DNA of 64,000 nt, taken from Desulfobacula sp964636495. Lineage in GTDB: Bacteria > Desulfobacterota > Desulfobacteria > Desulfobacterales > Desulfobacteraceae. A program made the translations under genes and the position numbers. Location: the NCBI GenBank assembly GCA_964636495.1, contig CAZWSL010000006.1, positions 62,001 through 126,000 on the forward strand, read 5' to 3'. Below the pieces are notes generated by a model. It saw only the letters and a program-made list of their open reading frames with translations, was not told the DNA's origin and ran no database searches. Shown one piece after another: positions 45,613 through 54,795 of this stretch (within the stretch, counting starts at the first letter, position 1; every line of letters starts with the position of its first letter).

Positions 45613-47026
45613 GGGATTTGCATATATACATACCATTGGCTGCCAGATGAATGTCTATGATTCTGAAAAACTTACCGCCATATTGAACTCCATTGGATAT
45701 GAACAGGTTCATGATATGGAGAGGGCAGATGTGGTTGTGTGTAATACCTGTTCCATACGGCACAAAGCCGAAGAAAAAGCATTCAGTTTTTTAGGAAGGT
45801 TTGCAAAGATAAAAAAGAAAAAGCCGCATATGATAATTGTCATGGCCGGGTGTGTGGCACAACAGGAAGGGAAAAACGCATTTAAAAGAATACCACATCT
45901 TGATATTGTTCTGGGAACCCAGGCGTTTTCAAGATTTGGACAGCATATCGTGAATATTAAGTCAGGCAGAATTAAAATCGTGGATATAAAAGAGTCTTCC
46001 ACAATTTATGAAGTCCTGCCTGAAACAGCAGATAAGCGTGATGCCGGACCGGGAGATACCAGATCTGATGAAAACCGATATGAATACGGACAGTGTGAGG
46101 AGAGCCCTGTTTCTCGTTTTGTTACCATTATGCAGGGATGTGAAAATTTCTGTACCTATTGTGTCGTACCCCATGTGCGGGGAAAAGAGAGAAGCCGGAG
46201 ACCTGAGAGCATACTTCATGAAATTGATCTTCTCTCACGCTCAGGTGTACGGGAGATAAACCTGCTTGGTCAGAATGTTAACTCATATGGACAGAAAGAG
46301 GGCGATATTACCTTTGCTCAGCTTCTGGCCAGGGTAAATGCTGTAGAAGGGATCAAGAGAATACGGTTTGCCACTTCACACCCCAAAGATCTTTCTGAAG
46401 ATCTGATTAATGCAATCAGGGATCTTGATAAAGTATGCAGCCATCTTCATCTGCCTGTACAGTCAGGCTCAGACAGAATTTTAAAAAAAATGAACCGGGG
46501 ATATTCAAGAGAGACATATATGAAAAGAGTATCTGATCTTAAAAACAAATGTCCCGGTATTGGAATTTCAACTGATATTATTGTTGGATTCCCTTCTGAA
46601 ACAGAGGATGACTTTAATGATACCATGGATCTGTTACGTGAAATTGAATTTGATTCTATTTTTGCTTTTGCCTATTCTGACAGGTCGTCTGCCCCTGCAT
46701 CAAAATTTCCCCTTCAGATTGATGAAACGGAAAAACGTGACAGGCTCAATAAACTGCTGGAGCTGCAGGAATATTATACAAAAAAGAAAAATAAGAGTTT
46801 AATTGGAAAAAGCCTTGAAATTCTGGTTGAGGGAAAAAGTGTAAAGAAACACAACGGGTTTGAACAAAATCAAAAAAATATGGAGCAGATGACCGGAAGA
46901 AGTGCCTGCAATAAAATAGTGCATTTTCCCTCAGCAGACGCAAGAGTAGGAGAGATCGTCCATATTAAGATAAAAGATGCCTATCCCCATTCATTATGGG
47001 GATATCCTTCAGGAGACTGCAATTAA
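45602..47026 (+). CDS. miaB: tRNA-2-methylthio-N6-dimethylallyladenosine synthase MiaB
   Basis: The protein has 474 residues. The N-terminal cluster cysteines lie in TIGCQMNVYDS, NTCSIR and AGCVAQ. The radical-SAM cluster is CENFCTYCVVPHVRG, and a C-terminal TRAM domain follows. It methylthiolates i6A37 in tRNAs. A 9-bp hairpin inside its last codons precedes the map ribosome site. Confidence 0.95.
   Translation: MKYKGFAYIHTIGCQMNVYDSEKLTAILNSIGYEQVHDMERADVVVCNTCSIRHKAEEKAFSFLGRFAKIKKKKPHMIIVMAGCVAQQEGKNAFKRIPHLDIVLGTQAFSRFGQHIVNIKSGRIKIVDIKESSTIYEVLPETADKRDAGPGDTRSDENRYEYGQCEESPVSRFVTIMQGCENFCTYCVVPHVRGKERSRRPESILHEIDLLSRSGVREINLLGQNVNSYGQKEGDITFAQLLARVNAVEGIKRIRFATSHPKDLSEDLINAIRDLDKVCSHLHLPVQSGSDRILKKMNRGYSRETYMKRVSDLKNKCPGIGISTDIIVGFPSETEDDFNDTMDLLREIEFDSIFAFAYSDRSSAPASKFPLQIDETEKRDRLNKLLELQEYYTKKKNKSLIGKSLEILVEGKSVKKHNGFEQNQKNMEQMTGRSACNKIVHFPSADARVGEIVHIKIKDAYPHSLWGYPSGDCN
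46982..47015 (+). promoter_or_regulatory. Hairpin at the end of miaB just before the map ribosome site
   Basis: A perfect 9-bp stem (46982-46990 with 46996-47004) and 5-base loop lie in the miaB coding end. AGGAG for map follows at 47011-47015. It could tune map translation or mRNA stability. Confidence 0.4.
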
Positions 47027-47908
47027 ATGAAAAAAAAAGCGTTAAAAATCGGACCCAATACGTCCTGTCCGTGCGGTAGTGGCAAAAAGTATAAAAACTG
47101 CTGTCGAAACAGAAAAAAAGAGTTCAGTATGAAAGAAGAGTATAAACGAAAATATGATATCCACTTGAAAAGTGCCCTGGAAATTGAAGGTATCAGAAGA
47201 AGTGGTCAGCTTTTATTGTCAATTCTTGATAAGGTGGAAAAAATTATTGCGCCTGGTTTAAAAACAGATGAAATAAACACCCTTGTACATGAAGAGACAA
47301 TTAAGGCAGGTGCAGTACCGGCACCTTTAAACTACAGGGGGTTTCCAAAAAGTGTATGTGTATCGGTTAATGAGGTTATCTGCCACGGCATACCGGGGGA
47401 TCGGGTTTTAAATGATGGAGATATCGTCAATGTGGATATTACGCCTATACTGGATGGATATTATGCCGATGCAAGTAAAACATTTTTTGTGGGAACGCCT
47501 ACAGAAGACGGAAAGAAAATTGTCAATGTTGCAGCCCAGTCATTAAAAAGAGGGATTGAAGCCGTAATGCCTGAAGCAACTCTTGGTGATATCGGTTTTG
47601 CCATCCAGAATTATGCTGAAAATCAAGGCTGTTCAGTGGTAAGGGAATTTATAGGCCATGGCGTGGGAATTGGATTCCATGAACAGCCTCAGGTGCTTCA
47701 TTTTGGAAAAAGAGGAGATGGCATCACGCTTGTGCCCGGTATGATTTTTACCATTGAACCTATGATAAATCTGGGTCGAAAAGAACTCCATGTGCTTGAA
47801 GACAGGTGGACAGCAGTAACTGATGACGGATCACTTTCAGCACAATTTGAACAAACACTGCTGGTCACAGAAAAAGGATGGGAGAGCTTGACACCATATG
47901 AGCTTTAA
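47027..47908 (+). CDS. map: Methionine aminopeptidase with N-terminal SEC-C zinc motif
   Basis: The protein has 293 residues. A SEC-C motif (CPCGSGKKYKNCC) lies at residues 14-26, as in ribosome-associated Map variants. It is followed by a type I methionine aminopeptidase with metal ligands in NVDITPILDGYYAD, GHGVGIGFHE and FTIEPM. It removes initiator Met cotranslationally. Its ATG directly abuts the miaB stop. Confidence 0.95.
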   Translation: MKKKALKIGPNTSCPCGSGKKYKNCCRNRKKEFSMKEEYKRKYDIHLKSALEIEGIRRSGQLLLSILDKVEKIIAPGLKTDEINTLVHEETIKAGAVPAPLNYRGFPKSVCVSVNEVICHGIPGDRVLNDGDIVNVDITPILDGYYADASKTFFVGTPTEDGKKIVNVAAQSLKRGIEAVMPEATLGDIGFAIQNYAENQGCSVVREFIGHGVGIGFHEQPQVLHFGKRGDGITLVPGMIFTIEPMINLGRKELHVLEDRWTAVTDDGSLSAQFEQTLLVTEKGWESLTPYEL

Positions 47909-48254
47909 AGAGATATCAGTCACTCTTTATTCATACGCATATCTCATATTTATCGGTCTGAGTTCCATGGTTATGTTTATTGGTTCATGCCTTTATGGTC
48001 TGTCAAGGTAAAAAACAATCAAAAACTGGATATGCGGAAAAGCACTTCCAAAAAATTCACTGATCCTGAGCGGAAAACATCATATGGAACTCAAGGTGCT
48101 GGATGAGATACCCTATTCAAGATTCAGGCATATGGATGTTGATGAACTTGCCGGAATGGTTCACCATATTATCAGTGCCAATGTTAAAGAACACTCATAC
48201 CTGAAACAGGAGCATGTGGAGTTTTCACTGCAGGATAACTGCTCAAAAAAATAG
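47898..48254 (+). pseudogene. Internally deleted plsC-like acyltransferase remnant
   Basis: An ATG overlapping the end of map opens a 37-codon hydrophobic N-terminus that stops at TAA 48009-48011. The same frame continues to TAG at 48252-48254 with text typical of the C-terminal end of 1-acyl-glycerol-phosphate acyltransferases (ICGKALPKNSLILSG, then VDELAGMVHHII). The catalytic middle, including the HX4D motif, is missing. So this looks like an in-frame deletion scar of a roughly 240-residue enzyme formerly in the miaB-map operon. Confidence 0.6.
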
Positions 48255-48266
48255 AAAATATCAATT

Positions 48267-49922
48267 TTATCGTTTAATTGATCCTTCAAGTTCAATATTT
48301 CTGATTCTGGTGATAAACTGCTGTGTCAAACCTTTATCCACAGTGTGGGGATAGGTTCTGCCATCTGAATCAACCCCTCTTATTACACCATCATAAAGAA
48401 ACCACTGAAGCACTCTTTTTGATATTTTCTTACGATCATCTGTTTTTATCTGTTCCGGTGTAAAAGGTTCAGGAGACGGTACCACATCTCCTGTATCTTT
48501 TAAATATTTCATGAAATTAATTATTCTTGAAAGTCTCAGCAGTGTAACCGCTTGAATTCTAGTTGTTTTATCATCAAAGGGGAAAGCAGATGACCGCATC
48601 AGACTGAAGTGTGCCGGCAGAATATTTTGATTTTCATACAGTTGATAATCCGCACTTCCAGGTGCTGGATAATAGATGGAAAGACCTATAAGAGTCCTTT
48701 TCCGAGCAAGATATAATAGATCGTCAAGGGAGTTTTGCGGATCCTGACCAGGAGCTGCAGCAATAATATAGGAGACACAGCTAAGCTTGTGTTTTCCAGC
48801 AGATTCAAGCACTTTTTTAAAAGATTGTCTCACATCTCTGCGATTAAATCTGTCCAGTTCTTTTTTAACGGTTGACCCTAAGGAGAGATTAAGAATTTTA
48901 AAGCCTGATCGTTTCATCGTCTGTAAGATATCTTCATCAATGGCAGGAGGATAAAGGCCGTTCATTGCACGGAGTTCTATATCTCTGCCTTCAGTAAGCT
49001 CGCCAATTTTGGAGAAAAGAGATAAAAACCACTCTTTATTCAGGCAGAGATTTTCATCCTCAAAATCAATAAATCCAATATTCTGATTTTCCAACTGCTG
49101 TATGATCTCATTTATCACATTTTCAATTGAACGCTGCCTGAATGGCGCATAGGATGACAGTGAAGATACCGAGCAGTAGGAGCACTTCATTGGACATCCT
49201 CTGCTTGATACAACCAGAGATGAAACTCTTTTTTTTCTCTGGTAAAAATTATGGTTGATTAAATTAAAGCGTGGTATGGGAACACTATTTAAACTGTTTA
49301 TCCATGAAGGAGGCGAAATATAAAAAGAGTTATCTTTTTTTTTAAAGGCAATCCCTGGTATTTTTTCCAGAAGGCGCCTGTTCTCCGGATCTGGATTTCT
49401 TTTCAGATTCCGGCAGAGATGTACCATGCCTTCTTCACCATCACCCCGAATGACAAAATCAACTGCTTTGTACGCTAATGTCTGTTCTGGAAATTGTGTG
49501 GGATGGTGCCCCCCCATTACAACTATACACTCGGGATAAAATTTTTTGATCGTTTCTGCTGTCTTCAGGGCTTCTCCCGCATAAGCTGTAAAGAGTGATG
49601 AAATACCTGCAATAAACGGTTTTTTTTTTCTTATCTGTACGGCAATATATTCATGGGAATATCCAAAATGTCTGAATTGATGAAAAAGAGAAAACAGGGA
49701 TTGATCTTTGCGGCCATAAAATGCTTTCAGAAAGGAGAATTCTTCAGGATATGCAATGTTTTTAGATTTGTTTGTGGCAAGAGCATCAAGGATTTCAACA
49801 CAAAATCCGCTTTTATTTAAAGATGCTGCAATGGATGCAAGACCATAGGGGATGGTCCTTTTTTTTGTTAAATAAAAATCTTTTATGGGCGGCTGTACAA
49901 GGATGACTTTTGAATCATTCAT
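48267..49922 (-). CDS. Cobalamin-binding-domain radical SAM protein
   Basis: The protein has 551 residues. An N-terminal B12-binding-like domain (VILVQPPIKDFYL, then GGHHPTQFPE) is followed by a radical-SAM core with CPMKCSYC. The DXHXXG-type corrinoid motif is not evident, as in many of this group. The substrate is unknown. It is last in the minus-strand block that begins with ribF, 37 bases after an MFS gene. Confidence 0.85.
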   Translation of the reverse strand: MNDSKVILVQPPIKDFYLTKKRTIPYGLASIAASLNKSGFCVEILDALATNKSKNIAYPEEFSFLKAFYGRKDQSLFSLFHQFRHFGYSHEYIAVQIRKKKPFIAGISSLFTAYAGEALKTAETIKKFYPECIVVMGGHHPTQFPEQTLAYKAVDFVIRGDGEEGMVHLCRNLKRNPDPENRRLLEKIPGIAFKKKDNSFYISPPSWINSLNSVPIPRFNLINHNFYQRKKRVSSLVVSSRGCPMKCSYCSVSSLSSYAPFRQRSIENVINEIIQQLENQNIGFIDFEDENLCLNKEWFLSLFSKIGELTEGRDIELRAMNGLYPPAIDEDILQTMKRSGFKILNLSLGSTVKKELDRFNRRDVRQSFKKVLESAGKHKLSCVSYIIAAAPGQDPQNSLDDLLYLARKRTLIGLSIYYPAPGSADYQLYENQNILPAHFSLMRSSAFPFDDKTTRIQAVTLLRLSRIINFMKYLKDTGDVVPSPEPFTPEQIKTDDRKKISKRVLQWFLYDGVIRGVDSDGRTYPHTVDKGLTQQFITRIRNIELEGSIKR

Positions 49923-49959
49923 GGCAATATCATTTTAACCGGCATAATAAAGTTCACTA

Positions 49960-51141
49960 CTATTCAATTCTCGGAAATTTTGTTATTAAAAATAATGTAA
50001 TGACGGGAATAAAACAGATATAGAAAAGTGTATTTTCAAGGCCATAAATATCTGCAAGTTTTCCGATAAAAGGTGAAATTGCTCCCCCAAGTCCATAGGC
50101 AAATCCCATCATAAGACTCGATACCATTGATCTTGATTTTGGAGCAAGTTTTTGTGCCATTGCAACACCCAGTGGAAGGGAGGCCAACGCGGCAAATCCT
50201 GCAAGAAAAGACCCCAGATAGACAAAAGATCCAGGCAGGTACAAATATAACAGAAGTGCAGGAGCCATTAAAGCGTGGGAGATGAAAAATATTTTTTTAA
50301 AGCCTAATTTATCGGCAAGATAACCTGCAATCAGTCCACTTGCAGTGCCTGCAACTATGAAAAGGGCAACAATAAAACCTACCGATACAAGGCTGTGTCC
50401 CTTATCGGTCAGATAAATAGGCATAAAAGTCAAAAATGTCTGGCCGGTCACTGCACGCAGAACCATTGTAAGCCAGATCAGAAAAATCGGTCTGTACACC
50501 TTGCCCAGACTCTCTTTCATGGAACCAATAAATCCTGATGAAGAGAGTTTTTCACTGACTGGAACCGGAAGATATTTGATACAGAAAAGAAATGAGACAG
50601 CACCAATCAACATGGTCCAGGGCATTTTTTCAAGCCCAAATTCAGCTACATACCATGTAATAAATACCGGTCCTACAGCAAAGGCAAATGTTCCCCCTGT
50701 ATTAAAAACAGAGAGGCATAATCCGGTTCGATTGCCAGAATAGAGGGATACCATTCCAGTGGTTGAGGGGTGGAACATGGAAGAACCCAGCGACCCCAGT
50801 GATAAAATGATTATAAGTATCCAGAAGTTTGGTGCAGCACCTGAAAACGGTATACAGATAAACATGAGAAGAAGGCCGGTAAGAATAAAACTCCTTGTTT
50901 CATAGCGGTCTGCAAAATAACCTGTAACCGGTTGTATAAGAAAAGAGACAAATCTTACGACTCCGGTTATTAACCCTGCCTGGGCAAGAGTTAAATCAAG
51001 CTTGTCAACAAAAGCCGGCAGCAGTGGGGTGAAAAATGAGGAGTAAAAATCTCCTGTAAAATGAATCAGGGTTAACACAAAAATTATTTTAACGTTTACA
51101 TTTTTTTCTGATGGTTTAATTCCGGGCATAAAAATATCCAA
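49960..51141 (-). CDS. Major facilitator superfamily transporter
   Basis: The protein has 393 residues with about 12 transmembrane segments and an MFS loop motif (GYFADRYETR). The opening region (HFTGDFYSSFFTPLLP) resembles fosmidomycin-resistance-type (Fsr) exporters. A drug or metabolite efflux role is possible. It is downstream of rpe on the same strand. Confidence 0.82.
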   Translation of the reverse strand: MDIFMPGIKPSEKNVNVKIIFVLTLIHFTGDFYSSFFTPLLPAFVDKLDLTLAQAGLITGVVRFVSFLIQPVTGYFADRYETRSFILTGLLLMFICIPFSGAAPNFWILIIILSLGSLGSSMFHPSTTGMVSLYSGNRTGLCLSVFNTGGTFAFAVGPVFITWYVAEFGLEKMPWTMLIGAVSFLFCIKYLPVPVSEKLSSSGFIGSMKESLGKVYRPIFLIWLTMVLRAVTGQTFLTFMPIYLTDKGHSLVSVGFIVALFIVAGTASGLIAGYLADKLGFKKIFFISHALMAPALLLYLYLPGSFVYLGSFLAGFAALASLPLGVAMAQKLAPKSRSMVSSLMMGFAYGLGGAISPFIGKLADIYGLENTLFYICFIPVITLFLITKFPRIE

Positions 51142-51226
51142 ATTATTGTCAGAGAGATAGAAATTATCTGAAAAATATGTAACAGTCTTATTGTCATCAA
51201 TAATTAATTATTGTGATTTTAAAGGA

Positions 51227-51877
51227 TTACATGTTTTTTCGCAGGTTTTTAATCGTTTTTTTATAATCCTCTGTATTGAAGACAGCAGATCCGGCTACAA
51301 AAGATTCTGCCCCGGCTTGAGAAATCGATTTAATGGTATCAGCATTAACCCCTCCATCAACCTGTATAATGGCATTGGCATTTTTCTCCTGCAGCATCCC
51401 GGATAGTTCCCTGATTTTGTTAATTGTTGACTTAATAAATTTCTGGCCGCCAAATCCGGGATTTACACTCATGATTAAAACAAAATCAAGCTGATCAGCA
51501 ACATACTCAATGGATGAAACCGGAGTAGCAGGATTCAGGGCAACACCGGCTCTTACATTTAAACTTTGAATGAGCTGGATGCTTCTGTGAAGATGGGTGC
51601 ATGCCTCCTGGTGAACAGAAATGTAATCTGCACCGGCTTTTGCAAATTCAGGGATGATAAGATCGGGCTTTTCTATCATCAGGTGTACATCGAGAATAAG
51701 AGAGGAAGCTCTTCTGCAGGCATCCACAATGATTGGTCCATATGTTATATTTGGAACAAACTGGCCGTCCATGACATCAATATGGACCCAGTCTGCGCCT
51801 GCCAATTCAATATCATTCAGCTCTTTCCCCAGTTTTGTAAAATCAGCTGATAAAATTGATGGTGCTATGATTCCCAT
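51227..51877 (-). CDS. rpe: Ribulose-phosphate 3-epimerase
   Basis: The protein has 216 residues, a complete TIM barrel. The metal and catalytic motifs are ILSADFTKLG, VHIDVMDGQFVPN, HLMIEKP, MSVNPGFGGQKF and QVDGGV. It interconverts ribulose-5-P and xylulose-5-P. AGGAGA precedes the ATG. It is in the ribF-def-fmt-rsmB-rpe order, a common arrangement. Confidence 0.96.
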   Translation of the reverse strand: MGIIAPSILSADFTKLGKELNDIELAGADWVHIDVMDGQFVPNITYGPIIVDACRRASSLILDVHLMIEKPDLIIPEFAKAGADYISVHQEACTHLHRSIQLIQSLNVRAGVALNPATPVSSIEYVADQLDFVLIMSVNPGFGGQKFIKSTINKIRELSGMLQEKNANAIIQVDGGVNADTIKSISQAGAESFVAGSAVFNTEDYKKTIKNLRKNM

Positions 51878-51940
51878 GGTTTGTTCTCCTGTTGTTGTGT
51901 TGTTCTATTATGAATATTTTGAGTTAAAGCAGTCAGATCT

Positions 51941-53305
51941 TTACATCTTCTCTCTGACATTTCTAATAAGTCGTGCTGCAAAAAAACCATCCATATTATT
52001 TATTTCAGGATATGTTTTTAAAAACCCTTTTTGTGTGATCAGCTGATCATATCCAGATGGTTCAAACTCTGTATCAATTGAAAAATCTTTTCTTCTGTCT
52101 AAAAAATGTTGTATCACATTTTCATTTTCCTCTGTTTCGCATGAACAGACAGCATATACAAGAATACCTCCGGGTTTTACAAGGCTGGCAGATGCATTGA
52201 GAATTTTTTTCTGTTTTGAACCCAGTCTTTTCATATCATTTCTGGAGCGTTTCCATTTTGTATCAGGATTACGTCGCAGAACGCCAAGTCCTGTACAGGG
52301 AGCATCAACAAGTACACGGTCAAAATAGAAATCAAAATCTTTTATACTGCTTTTTATTATGTTTATAGCCCGGGTCTTTACAATATTTATATTGAGTTTT
52401 TTCATATCCGCAGCAAGGGATTCCAGTTTTCTGCCCCCTGTATCTGCAGCAATGACAATTCCCTGATTATCCATTATCTGGGCAATATGGCCTGTTTTGC
52501 CGCCAAATCCTGCACACGCATCAAGAATCTTTTCTCCTGGCCTGGGAGCCAGAAAGTGTGTAATGATCTGTGCTGCCTCATCCTGGACCTGAAAAAATCC
52601 TCTTTTGAACTCTTTCAATTCATGAATTGCTGTAACAGGGCTGTTAAAACTTAAACCTTCATCTGTAAATTTTGTTTTTTCAATATCAGCCACTTTAGAT
52701 GAAAGAGCTTCAAGCAGAACAGCCCTGTCTGTTTTCAACGTATTGGTGCGAATCGTTATGGGAGGGATCGTATCAAGCTGTCGGCAGAGTTTTTCAGTTT
52801 TTTCAAATCCATATGTTCTAGACCATTTTATGGAAAGCCATAACGGAAGTGAATATTTAACAGCGATAAATTTTTCAGGATATTTTTTTGAATCCGGAAG
52901 GGCAAGATTCCTGTATTCAGCAGAGGCTTTTCTCAATACAGCATTGATAAAACCGGCTTTTCTGGAACCTGCCTCTTTTTTAGCAATTTCAACCGAGGTG
53001 TTAATGGCTGCAAAAAGAGGAATTCTGTCCATGTACACGATCTGAAAAAGAGCTATTCTCAATATGTAAAGGAGGTTTATGCTTACTCTGTCCAGAGAGA
53101 TATTGGAAAATTCATCAATGATCCAGTCAATTGATTCCCGTTTTCGAAGAACGCCGAATATTAATGCATTACACAGTTTTTTATCTTTCAAGGATAGGGA
53201 TTCAATTTCACTTGAGTGCCTCTCCAGCGCAGTATCAAGTGTATGTGTTGCTTTATGCCAGAAAAGCAGCACATTCAAAGCTATATATCTGGGGTCTTTA
53301 ATCAT
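51941..53305 (-). CDS. rsmB: 16S rRNA m5C967 methyltransferase RsmB
   Basis: The protein has 454 residues. An N-terminal NusB-like helical domain (about 1-150) precedes the SAM-binding core (DACAGFGGKTGHIA) with the catalytic cysteines in DAPCTGLG and VCSCETEENE. Its ATG begins immediately after the fmt TGA, so the two genes are coupled. Confidence 0.95.
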   Translation of the reverse strand: MIKDPRYIALNVLLFWHKATHTLDTALERHSSEIESLSLKDKKLCNALIFGVLRKRESIDWIIDEFSNISLDRVSINLLYILRIALFQIVYMDRIPLFAAINTSVEIAKKEAGSRKAGFINAVLRKASAEYRNLALPDSKKYPEKFIAVKYSLPLWLSIKWSRTYGFEKTEKLCRQLDTIPPITIRTNTLKTDRAVLLEALSSKVADIEKTKFTDEGLSFNSPVTAIHELKEFKRGFFQVQDEAAQIITHFLAPRPGEKILDACAGFGGKTGHIAQIMDNQGIVIAADTGGRKLESLAADMKKLNINIVKTRAINIIKSSIKDFDFYFDRVLVDAPCTGLGVLRRNPDTKWKRSRNDMKRLGSKQKKILNASASLVKPGGILVYAVCSCETEENENVIQHFLDRRKDFSIDTEFEPSGYDQLITQKGFLKTYPEINNMDGFFAARLIRNVREKM

Positions 53306-54247
53306 TCAAAGATCAAATTGAGATGGAGTGTTGATTTTATGACCGCATAAAAACTGGCAGGCCTCTAACCTTTTTCCTGAAGAGCCCATAAGTTCAAGAA
53401 TTGCTACACAGCCGTCTCCAGTTGCCACATGGATACCTTTTTTATCGCATTTATAAATTACACCTGGATCATGTTCCGAAAAAGGGTCATAGGGAATCGC
53501 TTTAAATATTTTAACGTTCTTGCCGTCAAGCCGGGTAAAAGCGCCCGGCCATGGTGTCATGGCATTGATGTGGGCACATATCTGCCGGGCTGAAAGATTC
53601 CAGTCTATCATGCCGTCTTTTTTTTTAAGCAGTTTAACATAGCTTGCTTCAGAGTCATCCTGGGGTGTTGGAGTGATGTTTTTATCCATTATGCCATTAA
53701 TGGTTGTGACAATAATATCAGCACCAAGAAGCGCCAACGTATCATGCAGGTCCTGGGCAGTATCATGAGGTGAAACCGGTGTTGATACAGAGAGCAGAAT
53801 ATCTCCTGCATCCATTTTTTCATTCATCACAATTGTAGTTACTCCAGCCTCTTTGTCCAGATTTTTAACAGCTGCCTGAATCGGGGAAGCCCCCCTGTAT
53901 TTCGGCAGGAGAGAAGCATGAATATTGACCGGATAAATTTTGGGAATATCCAATGTTTTTCTTGAGAGGATCTGGCCAAAGGCTGCTGTGACAAAAAAGT
54001 CAGGTTTATAGGATAACAGCTTTGCTATAGATTGAGAATTGTTGATATTTTCAGGCTGAAAAACGTCAATCCCGATTTTTTGGGCTGCTGTTTTAAGTGG
54101 GGATGCAGCAAGTTTTTTCCCCCTTCCTTTTGGTCTGTCCGGCTGGGTAACAACAAGGCTGATATCTATATTCTCTTCAGCATGAAGACTCAGCATCGGT
54201 GCAACACTGAAGTCAGGCGTTCCCATATAAATTATATTTGTTTTCAG
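53306..54247 (-). CDS. fmt: Methionyl-tRNA formyltransferase, probable CTG start
   Basis: The protein has 313 residues if begun at CTG 54247-54245. The first ATG (54226) would cut off the first beta strand that precedes the MGTPDF motif; the upstream codons encode KTNIIY, as expected of the family. No ATG, GTG or TTG occurs between the def stop and that ATG in this frame. A GAGG site lies five bases before the CTG. Other motifs are NIHASLLPKYRG and DAGDIL. It formylates initiator Met-tRNA. It sits between def and rsmB. Confidence 0.93.
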   Translation of the reverse strand: MKTNIIYMGTPDFSVAPMLSLHAEENIDISLVVTQPDRPKGRGKKLAASPLKTAAQKIGIDVFQPENINNSQSIAKLLSYKPDFFVTAAFGQILSRKTLDIPKIYPVNIHASLLPKYRGASPIQAAVKNLDKEAGVTTIVMNEKMDAGDILLSVSTPVSPHDTAQDLHDTLALLGADIIVTTINGIMDKNITPTPQDDSEASYVKLLKKKDGMIDWNLSARQICAHINAMTPWPGAFTRLDGKNVKIFKAIPYDPFSEHDPGVIYKCDKKGIHVATGDGCVAILELMGSSGKRLEACQFLCGHKINTPSQFDL

Positions 54248-54261
54248 GTTATCCTCGTATG

Positions 54262-54795
54262 CTATGATTTTTTAAGCTGTTTCTTTATTTTTTTTTTATA
54301 CATGCTTCTTTTTAATATACTGATTCTGTCAATAAATAGAATTCCATCAAGATGATCTATTTCATGCTGCATGATGACGGCCAGAATTCCTTGAGCATCA
54401 AATTCAATCTCCTCTTCTTTCATATTCACTGCTCTTACCGTAACGGTTTCATATCGCTTGACATCAGCATTATAGTCAATAACACTTAAACAGCCTTCAT
54501 CAGCGGAGACAATGGAACCTGATGTCTGTATAATCCGGGGATTTATAAGGGCTTTATACTCCTGTTTGTTTTTTTTTTCCTCTTCATCCTCTTTTTTCCC
54601 CGCATTGATATCATATACAATGATTCGTTTGTTGACTCCTATCTGCGGAGCGGCAAGACCGATACCAGGTGCGTCAAACATTGTTTCACCCATGTCCTGG
54701 ACAAGATGCCTGATTTCATCATCAATGTTATCCACTTTTTCAGACGGCTTCAAAAGAGAGGGTTCCGGATAAGTCAGAATTTTAAGAACAGCCAT
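54262..54795 (-). CDS. def: Peptide deformylase
   Basis: The protein has 177 residues. The three signature motifs are present: GIGLAAPQIG, EGCLSV and the metal-binding HEIDH. It removes the formyl group from nascent proteins. It overlaps ribF by 14 bases and is directly followed by fmt, so adding and removing the formyl group are encoded together. A lysine/glutamate-rich insertion (KKEDEEEKKNKQE) lies near residue 75. Confidence 0.96.
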   Translation of the reverse strand: MAVLKILTYPEPSLLKPSEKVDNIDDEIRHLVQDMGETMFDAPGIGLAAPQIGVNKRIIVYDINAGKKEDEEEKKNKQEYKALINPRIIQTSGSIVSADEGCLSVIDYNADVKRYETVTVRAVNMKEEEIEFDAQGILAVIMQHEIDHLDGILFIDRISILKRSMYKKKIKKQLKKS

